Below the pieces are notes generated by a model that made no database searches, was not told the DNA's origin, and saw only the letters and a list, made by a program, of their open reading frames with translations. From Prosopocoilus inquinatus (taxonomy: Eukaryota > Arthropoda > Insecta > Coleoptera > Lucanidae): a stretch of DNA of 64,000 nucleotides. Position numbers and translations under genes: made by a program. The stretch lies in NCBI GenBank assembly GCA_036172665.1, contig CM069876.1, forward strand, positions 434,001-498,000, read 5' to 3'. Numbering within the stretch: the stretch's first letter is position 1; each line of letters opens with the position of its first letter. Shown here one piece after another: positions 58,401-64,000 of the stretch.

Positions 58401-61081
58401 TATTCAAACGCGTCCTCTTGTTCCTGTGTCCATACTAACTCAACATCCTTCTTCGTGAGCGATGTTAAGGGGATTGCCTTGTGTGAAAACTCTGGGATAA
58501 ATTTCCTATAAAATCCCACTAATCCTAGGAACGCTCTTACGTCCTTCACATTTCTAGGTCTCGGGTAATTTTTTACGACACTCAATTTTTCAGGGTCAGG
58601 TTTCACTCCTTCTTCGGATATTACATGTCCCAAATATTTAGCTTCTCTTGCTAAAAACTTACACTTTGACGGCTTCAACTTTAAATTGGCTTTCCTGAGC
58701 CTTTCAAACACCTCGGTCAACCTTTCCAAATGTTCGTTTAGTGTTTTGCTAAACACGATGATATCGTCGAGGTATACCAAACATTTGTCCCCTGTCAGTC
58801 CCGACATCACTGAATACATTAGTCTTTGAAAGGTGCTTGGCGCATTTGCCAATCCAAACGGCATTCTTAGGCATTCATAGTGACCATCGGGAGTTGAAAA
58901 TCCTGTTTTCTCCCTATCCTTCGGGTCTACCTCTACTTGCCAATATCCGCTTGCCAGATCCAACGTGGAAAAGAACTTTGCATTCCCTAGTTGATCGATA
59001 GTCTCCTGGAGGTTCGGTAATGGGAAGTAGTCTCGCTTGGTGATGGAATTTAGTGCCCTGTAGTCTATACAGACGCGAATTTTATTCTCACCTTCTGCGG
59101 CTTTCTTCTTTACCATAATTACCGGCGCACTCCAAGGAGAGGAGGACTCTTTAATCACTCCCTGCTCTATCATTTCTCCGATCTGGTTTTGGAGCTCCTT
59201 CCGCTGACTGTATGGCACTCTGTACGGCGCTTTGGTTATAGGCGGCACTTCTTCTGTGATAATCTTGTGCTTCACCTCGTGCGTGCATCCCAATTTCACA
59301 TCTTTTCCCATAAATATGTCGCCGTACGTTTGCACTAAATTGAGCAGCTTGTCTTTTTCTTCTCTTCTTAGGTGTTCAAGTTCTAGCTTTTCTAAAATCC
59401 CAGCTTTCTTCAAATCTATCTTGTTTATAGTGACTCGTCTTTTCTTTCTTTCTTCTAAACGTTGGTTCACTTCAATTTCTTCACTGTAGGCAACTATCGT
59501 GTTCTTAGGTATCCTCACCTTCTCGTTGGTGATATTCATGACGCAGACTGGCACTTCACGTCCGGCTTTTGAAACTGTTCGTGCCACTATAAGTCCGTGG
59601 ATTAGCATATGAGCGGGTTCTAGCATTATATCTTGCTCAGAGGGGTACCTCCTCTGCACAGCCACACATACCATTTGACATCTTGGAGGAATATCTGTCG
59701 TGTTCTTAATTCGGACTTGGCAGCGACCAACTACCTTATCCGGATTATCAATCGTCATTGGTCGTGACGAGCGTAATCTGTGATCTTCTCCTAGAGTCTC
59801 CTTTTTTATATCTTTCCTAACTTTTCTTCCGCTTTTACGTTCATTTTCCACTTCTTTACACATAGGCAACATTATATTCCTTTCGGTTTGTCTTTCCAAT
59901 ACGTCACTTGCATTTTCCTTTCCTTGCCTATTGTCTTTGAACACATAGACTACGATGTTTATTTTTGTTCCCACGAACACATTTTCTATCATTTTGCTAA
60001 CCACTTTCCAGTTTAATCCATCTAGTCCGCACCCTATCCTAGGCATCGCTAACTTCCGGACTCTGTTCTGTAGACAGTGATCCCGTAGACAAACTAATGC
60101 CTGTTCTAAGGACTCGTAAGTGGGTTTTTCGTGACTTCGATTCTTGGTTACAAGATAATACTTAAACCTGTACTTTCCATTTGCCAAGTGGTCTTGCAAT
60201 ACTGCTATCTCTCCGACTAGAGCATTTTGCCTTCTCAAAACTCCAACCTGTCCAAATCTTTGTTTGAACTCTAGTGCGATACCCTTATTCATGTGGAGAT
60301 CTCTTGCTACACACTGGACTAAGGAGTATTCCTTCGGAGCTGAGAATAAATCACCATAAACTTCCTTTATTTTAACCCGTTTTTGCTCAAACTTTTTATC
60401 GTTTTCACGAACTTTCCTTTCGCACTGTTCCGGTTCTAATTTTACTTTTGCCGTCGATTTTTCCTTTCCCTGTTTCACAACATCACTATAGCTGGGCTTT
60501 CCCCTTTCCTTTCCTATTTCAGAAAATCCCTTTTTTCTATTGTTTATCCTTTCCTGTTCTTGCTTTCTTAGCTCTTGAACTTCTCTGTTGCCTGGCTGCA
60601 TTCTTCGATCCCGGTGTTGAGATTCTGTAGATCTCTCAGATTCTGTAGATCTGTGGTGCGGTCTTCGAAGATTAGCCTTCTTTCTTCTAGACATGGTTTT
60701 CCAGCCTTCTTCTTGGCGTAGGGCGTAAGTGTCGTCGTATCCCTGATTGCTTAAATCGTTATGACTTAATAGCTCTATTTTTTCTCTTCCTAGCCTGAGG
60801 ACATTTTCCCCATAGTCGACTGATGCGCTGTTGGCTTGAAGAAAGTCTCTACCAAGGAGGCCATCCACTTTCAGGTTAACGGAATCCGAACATATCATGC
60901 ATTTGGTATCGTAAGTCCGATTCCCTACTCGGAATGGTAATACGATGGATCCCAAACATGGCTCTTCATCTCCTGAAATTCCTCGGAAAACCACTTGCGG
61001 TTCTGGTTTAGTTCGGGCCCCGATTCGCCGAATAAACTCTTCTTTTAGTATGGTCAAAGAGGCGCCTGTATCCACTAGCAT
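55430..61081 (-). CDS. pol: Pol polyprotein with protease, macrodomain, RT, RNase H and integrase
   Basis: 1883 codons are open from the first Met. The frame continues upstream without a stop into the gag 3' end (about to 61210), so Pol is expected as a Gag-Pol product by -1 shifting. Domains (residues from that Met): aspartic protease with DTG at 4-6 and GLLGRDF at 74-80; basic linker; macrodomain at 238-392; a beta-rich pre-RT part at ~440-535; RT at ~608-800 with MPFGLANAP and YLDDIIVF (770-777); RNase H at ~915-1030 with Asp919, Glu960 and Asp985; a charged ~200-residue spacer; integrase zinc finger (His1300, His1307, Cys1337, Cys1340); integrase core Asp1370, Asp1430, Glu1466; GPY/F module with WEGPYRI at 1604-1610; acidic Pro/Glu-rich tail with three VEDEYLDR-like repeats; and a final hydrophobic stretch. 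All catalytic residues seen are intact. No chromodomain. Confidence 0.93.
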   Translation of the reverse strand: MLVDTGASLTILKEEFIRRIGARTKPEPQVVFRGISGDEEPCLGSIVLPFRVGNRTYDTKCMICSDSVNLKVDGLLGRDFLQANSASVDYGENVLRLGREKIELLSHNDLSNQGYDDTYALRQEEGWKTMSRRKKANLRRPHHRSTESERSTESQHRDRRMQPGNREVQELRKQEQERINNRKKGFSEIGKERGKPSYSDVVKQGKEKSTAKVKLEPEQCERKVRENDKKFEQKRVKIKEVYGDLFSAPKEYSLVQCVARDLHMNKGIALEFKQRFGQVGVLRRQNALVGEIAVLQDHLANGKYRFKYYLVTKNRSHEKPTYESLEQALVCLRDHCLQNRVRKLAMPRIGCGLDGLNWKVVSKMIENVFVGTKINIVVYVFKDNRQGKENASDVLERQTERNIMLPMCKEVENERKSGRKVRKDIKKETLGEDHRLRSSRPMTIDNPDKVVGRCQVRIKNTTDIPPRCQMVCVAVQRRYPSEQDIMLEPAHMLIHGLIVARTVSKAGREVPVCVMNITNEKVRIPKNTIVAYSEEIEVNQRLEERKKRRVTINKIDLKKAGILEKLELEHLRREEKDKLLNLVQTYGDIFMGKDVKLGCTHEVKHKIITEEVPPITKAPYRVPYSQRKELQNQIGEMIEQGVIKESSSPWSAPVIMVKKKAAEGENKIRVCIDYRALNSITKRDYFPLPNLQETIDQLGNAKFFSTLDLASGYWQVEVDPKDREKTGFSTPDGHYECLRMPFGLANAPSTFQRLMYSVMSGLTGDKCLVYLDDIIVFSKTLNEHLERLTEVFERLRKANLKLKPSKCKFLAREAKYLGHVISEEGVKPDPEKLSVVKNYPRPRNVKDVRAFLGLVGFYRKFIPEFSHKAIPLTSLTKKDVELVWTQEQEDAFEYLKERLCSPPVLKYPNFEEPFILATDASGTAIGAVLSQKEGKYERPIAYASRQLNKAERNYDVTQQECLAVVWAIKHFRCYLYGTKFTIYTDHRPLKWLFSLKDPTSRLARWALLLSEYNFTIEYKPGTKNNNADAMSRLPKVGEQQQKQEFQGNEDHEVRPEKKRRMTNLHILNDALKKEQDRKVRREIEVVDEITEVVYEERRKAIVTSPKELGKREVNNDQKKILKKSKGSVNPKWEARNVTVPIDVQVKIKKHDEDLSDSEPGGRKYERTFSQLGREKTEGYKEYQEWARKTREQDRRKKPIRISQPQEIVQQEVETHPILKRSRVDVEETPIPYLNKEAIGKEQRQDTVLQKLRGQIQEQQMEDPYYIDEDGVIFRVRRGGERNDRIVIPKKLVKQCIHDYHDLPYAGHQGVPKTLRLLQERMYWKNMEDDVKDYVQKCHSCNARKTPTNRRPAPLQPFCEVTYPFELTAMDIVGPLVTTDQGNKYVLTFQDYFTKYPEAIPLPDQKADTVARAFVENIVARHGVPRKLLTDQGTNFVSELMKNVCKILGIKKIQTTPYHPQSNGMIERTHRVLKDMLSHYVSKSQRDWDKWIPYMLMAYRASIHSSIGETPYFLLHGRDMRLPNDDELTSTRQRYDYSENYASELVARLNSTFEVVRQKLKKSAGQRERQYNKKTRPTEFQLGDKVYLYNPAVKPGLTRKLSKKWEGPYRIMERIGPVTYKISKIGRNEEQIVHVNRLKWYEDSEDVQSAPPNQKDKEDAPPSEDSSGPESEIESEEDTRIPGNLEELERVYFGGEPPQFPQENVMNPPTEEIEPWIGTPVSLNEEPVRQRVVIFNPNALDEIPEDHQLQDEEPPDLVSNSSADDVGTDEEEPIEPTADQQEREQIQGDNENSKPPEPSTDNEHRYGTRSKGPVETQPWVMPKTLVVEDEYLDRVEDEFLDIVEDEYRDRKESVKPERKSKSFNPMNIIYITCIFVFIIIIQSF
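59906..60370 (-). other. TARG1/OARD1-like macrodomain inside Pol
   Basis: Residues ~238-392 of Pol. Visible blocks: GDLF, SLVQCVARDLHMNKGIALEF (ADP-ribose loop 1), GEIAVL, YYLVTKNRSHEKPTYESL, AMPRIGCGLDGLNWKVV and INIVVYVF. This order and wording match the ALC1/TARG1 class of macrodomains (terminal ADP-ribose protein glycohydrolase, human OARD1) much better than MacroD, viral or histone types. The family's catalytic Lys is present (VTK, Lys313, codon at 60143-60145) and so is its catalytic Asp (GLD, Asp354, codon at 60020-60022). The expected activity is hydrolysis of ADP-ribose from acidic residues, of O-acetyl-ADP-ribose, or of ADP-ribosylated nucleic acid. Position between protease and RT suggests release by the element's protease. 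Confidence 0.85.
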
Positions 61082-61167
61082 TGCAGCTACGTGACCTCGT
61101 ACTTCCGGTAGGACAATACACTGATTTCCTTCCTCTTCGACCGTATACGTGTGTGGGAGCGTAATTT

Positions 61168-62553
61168 TTAATTTTTGCGATTGGGTCCTTTGACCTCGGG
61201 GTTCAGCAAAGGACCTCTGAAGTTTAAAGAATTCTTGAAATTCGGTCGTGCACTCCCTTGATAAGATGTTCTTGGTGGATTTACTCTTTCTCTACACTCA
61301 GGAGCATAGTGTCCCATTCTCGAACACTTGAAACACTTTACTTGTTTCTTAAATTCTTGCTGTCTTCTTTCGTCATATCTCGGGTAATAATTAGGTTTCC
61401 TTTCTTGGTAATTATTATTTCCGTAATTCCTCCCGTAGTTCCTTGCGTATTGCTTTTGACGGTTTGTGTTTACTTGAGAAGAAACTTGTCGGCCTGGGGC
61501 TCCATTTGAGTGTTCACCTTGGTATGTCACTCTCCTTGAATGCTCGTTCCTATTCGCTTCTGTCTGTGGTTCTTCCCTTCTAACCGTTGTTCCTCTTGCT
61601 CTTTCATTATATTGCATGCCTTCTTCGTCCGCGAACTTTTCTCCTTCGGGAAATCTATTGTTCCTAATAGGAAATCTGTTGTTCCTGCCTTCTGGGAGAT
61701 AGTTGGTTGCTTCGGCATATCGAGTTCTTTTTAAATATTCGGGTCGGTAATCCCTTCGACTACTTGTGTTTTCCTCATAATAAAATATTTCCTCCGGGTT
61801 TTCTTCTTCTAAATTTTCTGTTTCCTGATTTGTAATGTAGAGGTCGTTCAGCCTCCTCATTTGCTTCAGCATTCTCCCGCTCGTTTCGGCTTGTTGGGCG
61901 AGTTCGATTATTTCTTGGAGAGCCATCTGGGGATTTCTGTTTAGATCCAAAATAATCATCTTCATTAATTCTTGGTCTAAACCTCTTTTCAACTGTTCCG
62001 CCAAATCTCGCTGATGGCGTTTGATAACAGCTTCTCTTTCCGCCTGTTGGTTTGGTTCAACGAGAGCCAGGTTTTCTTCTAGGAGCTTTTTTCCTGCTCT
62101 CTTAACACGGATTGAGAAATTCTCTACCCCTTCACGAGGTGCTTGTGTACATCGTTGGAGCATTAAATATGCTTCGCCTGGTAGTATCTTCCGATCATAA
62201 CGCTTCGTCAAGGCTGCTTTAAAATCAGCGTATCTTAGGTCAGACGATAGCAGATGAGATTCCAGCTCAATATATCGAAAGGCTTCTCCTTTTAATTGGT
62301 ATCTTGCCACTGCCAGGGTTTGTTGCTCAGTCCAAGCGTCGATATCCGCTCTTTGGCGTAGCTTCAGAAAGAATTCTCGTATGTTTTCCCCAGGTTTTCC
62401 CGAAAACTCTGGTAGGCCCACAAGGGTCTGCCCAATAGTCCTAAGACCAGTTAAGTCCATTGCCGGTGGTTGTTGCATATTATTAATGCCATCCACAGGG
62501 AGAATAACTGCTTCATGTGTAATGTTATCCGCCGCACTTGCTTCTTCAGCCAT
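61168..62553 (-). CDS. gag: Gag protein with one zinc knuckle
   Basis: 461 residues, start ATG at 62553. Residues ~35-235 form a retrotransposon Gag capsid-like region (GLPEFSGKPGENIREFFLKL, then AFRYIELESHLL and FKAALTKRYD). After a low-complexity Arg/Asn/Tyr/Gly-rich stretch (265-400) comes a CX2CX4HX4C zinc knuckle, CFKCSRMGHYAPEC at 407-420, for genomic RNA binding. The stop at 61168-61170 is preceded by CGC AAA AAT TAA; the pol frame is -1 relative to gag, and C-AAA-AAT just before the stop is a plausible though non-canonical slip site. Gag forms the particle core and would supply Gag-Pol by frameshifting. Confidence 0.9.
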   Translation of the reverse strand: MAEEASAADNITHEAVILPVDGINNMQQPPAMDLTGLRTIGQTLVGLPEFSGKPGENIREFFLKLRQRADIDAWTEQQTLAVARYQLKGEAFRYIELESHLLSSDLRYADFKAALTKRYDRKILPGEAYLMLQRCTQAPREGVENFSIRVKRAGKKLLEENLALVEPNQQAEREAVIKRHQRDLAEQLKRGLDQELMKMIILDLNRNPQMALQEIIELAQQAETSGRMLKQMRRLNDLYITNQETENLEEENPEEIFYYEENTSSRRDYRPEYLKRTRYAEATNYLPEGRNNRFPIRNNRFPEGEKFADEEGMQYNERARGTTVRREEPQTEANRNEHSRRVTYQGEHSNGAPGRQVSSQVNTNRQKQYARNYGRNYGNNNYQERKPNYYPRYDERRQQEFKKQVKCFKCSRMGHYAPECRERVNPPRTSYQGSARPNFKNSLNFRGPLLNPEVKGPNRKN

Positions 62554-63696
62554 TTTAAAATTTATTTAATATACACTTTAAATACTACACGAAACAAAAT
62601 AAAACAAAAATCACTGAAATTCAATTAATCACAACACAAACTTTTCGCTTAAATTCATTGATGGCTTCGATTAGATTTCAATTTACACTATGAATCCTCA
62701 CAAAAAAAAAATATAAAACTTGATTAATCACTTAACGAACACTTAACTGAATAATTGCTATTTAGGAAAAATAAAATTTTGAACGGGAACGTAATAAAAC
62801 AAAAACAAAGAATGAGAAATCATTAATGCGTAAGACGTTTTAAAATGAATTATAAAAAAAAACAATTAATTGATACAATGTTTATTTATGATTACTGTAA
62901 AAGGGTAAGTTTCCATAAAACAAACAAAAAAAATGAAATAAAATTTAAAATAAAAGGAGTATCGTTTGTGTGTAAAACTATCAATTTAAAAAAAAATTGT
63001 AATAAAAAAAAAAAAAATAAAGATATCAAAAAAAAGAAATTATTCCAAACAAAATTTTTACCGCAATAACTGAATTAATAAATTTACTGAGACTGCGGAA
63101 GAAAAGAAAAGAGAAAATAAAATGAAGTTAAACGTTTCCTTTTTAATAACAGAACAAAATATTTGGGTGTGCATTACTTTATGACCGTCCCCTGTAGATA
63201 GTACTCGAATTAATTCTGGTTCCGCGGCGCATAACTTATTCGCTGTACCTTGTAGATATTTCATTCGGGCGTCGCATACAAATACGTGAAGCGTCGCGCT
63301 GCAACGGCTGCAATTTACAAATGGCGCTGATTGAACTCTCGCAGTTCGCTCGTCCGCAATTTGCTTCGACACTTCAAAATTATAGGCAATAAAACAAAAC
63401 AAAATATTTATGTACTTTAAAGTGATTGCAATTTTGTTTTTGAACGTTATTAAAATTTATTAGCAAAGTTGTCATACGGACGCACCTGTCAATTAACACA
63501 TTAACAACAAATAAACCAATAGCAAGACAACAGAAAATATTACTGTATACGCATTCTAAGCCCATGTCCTTTTTTTAACAAATAATTTATTTTGACAACA
63601 ATTTCTTGAAAATAAAACGTGAATAACCAGTAAATAAAACATTTCCTAGGACAAATCCCACACGTACTGCAAACAATTTGTAATCCAATAATTAAT
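62554..63696 (-). other. 5' leader of the retroelement
   Basis: About 1.14 kb between PBS and gag, very A-rich in + orientation near 62840-63060. Small frames are present but none is convincing. It should contain packaging signals and the splice donor for env RNA; none was assigned. Confidence 0.5.
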
Positions 63697-63714
63697 CCCA
63701 CACCGCTGGCACCA
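63697..63714 (-). other. Primer-binding site
   Basis: In sense orientation TGGTGCCAGCGGTGTGGG starts three bases after the LTR end. TGG pairs with a tRNA CCA end and the following bases should pair with the acceptor stem of the primer tRNA. The sequence looks leucine-tRNA-like from memory; the identity is not certain. Confidence 0.8.
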
Positions 63715-63717
63715 ATT

Positions 63718-64000
63718 TGTGGACCGGGCTGCCCTTCTTTACTGGACATTAGTTTTTGGTTGGGGGATATTAACTCGCATTGCAGCACAGTCTACTGTAG
63801 GGGGGCCGATTTATTACAGGTGAATTTAAGGTATTTTCGCTGCCACCAAGTGTCTTTGAATTAGGACACTGAATAAAATCATTACAAGGCCAGAGGCGTA
63901 TGAGTTCTTCCAGGCTTAAAGAACTGTATACAGTTATTTCTTTGTCTTTTTTTGTAGTTACACGTAATTAAAGTCAGTGCTACAGATTAAAGTATATTGA
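63718..64000 (-). repeat. 5' LTR, 3' part (runs off the window)
   Basis: The 283 visible bases match 51125-51407 except for one substitution near the inner end (63721 vs 51128). By homology the LTR should continue to about 64615. Confidence 0.92.

Larger units (their letters stand above)
51125..64000 (-). mobile_element. Large env-bearing Ty3/gypsy-type retroelement with a macrodomain in pol
   Basis: Minus-strand element: partial 5' LTR (63718 to the edge), PBS (63697-63714), leader, gag, pol, env, polypurine tract (52023-52035) and 3' LTR (51125-52022). From the LTR length the right end is predicted near 64615, total about 13.5 kb, large for the group. The visible 283 bp of the 5' LTR differ from the 3' LTR at one base only (51128 vs 63721). 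All three ORFs are open, so insertion was recent. It interrupts a LINE ORF2; the 4 bp before the LTR are ATAC and the same 4 bp are predicted after ~64615. PR-RT-RNaseH-integrase order is that of Ty3/gypsy. The pol macrodomain and the env type set it apart. Confidence 0.92.

Overview
The window is AT-rich eukaryotic nuclear DNA, almost certainly from an insect. The evidence is a spliced Mpv17-family gene with GT/AG introns and a very dense insect-type repeat landscape: Ty3/gypsy, Ty1/copia, jockey/CR1-like and RTE-like LINEs, Tc1/mariner, hAT, and many small TA-flanked inverted-repeat elements whose tips read CAGGGTG. A beetle is my guess; the sequence does not settle the order. There are no bacterial-style operons, rRNA or CRISPR, and I recognised no tRNA.

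Layout. 1-18 kb is gene-poor: a 164-bp tandem repeat at the left edge, small non-autonomous elements, an RTE-like RT relic, and a Tc1 relic split by a 1.64-kb solo LTR. 18.77-22.71 kb is one non-autonomous hAT-like element (8-bp target duplication) whose inside is a ~180-bp satellite-like array. 23.4-34.5 kb is a mosaic of nested elements and duplicated segments; one duplicate keeps an empty insertion site that defines a 948-bp foldback element. Two 5'-truncated LINE tails also lie here. 34.6-42.7 kb is the only host-gene area: the first coding exon of an EF-hand-like gene on the minus strand and, divergently, a five-exon Mpv17/PMP22-family gene on the plus strand. Its 4.9-kb intron holds a decayed mariner and a decayed gypsy element. 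42.8-49.2 kb holds a foldback element, a second 1.63-kb solo LTR, a candidate exon, and copia and LINE relics. 49.2-51.1 kb is a LINE with ORF1 and the endonuclease end of ORF2.

From 51,125 to beyond the right edge the LINE is interrupted by a large, apparently intact LTR retroelement on the minus strand: LTR (898 bp), PBS, gag, a pol frame overlapping gag by -1, env, polypurine tract, LTR. Two modules are unusual. Pol carries, between protease and reverse transcriptase, a macrodomain closely resembling the TARG1/OARD1 ADP-ribose hydrolases, with the catalytic Lys and Asp positions kept. The third ORF is a 676-residue secreted/transmembrane glycoprotein that looks more like glycoproteins of jingchuvirus (chuvirus) type than the usual baculovirus-F-type env of gypsy errantiviruses. 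Gag should form the particle, pol replicate and integrate the element, and env could allow spread between cells. The macrodomain would be expected to remove ADP-ribose marks from proteins or nucleic acid during replication; that last step is inference. This element is the most likely undescribed system in the window.
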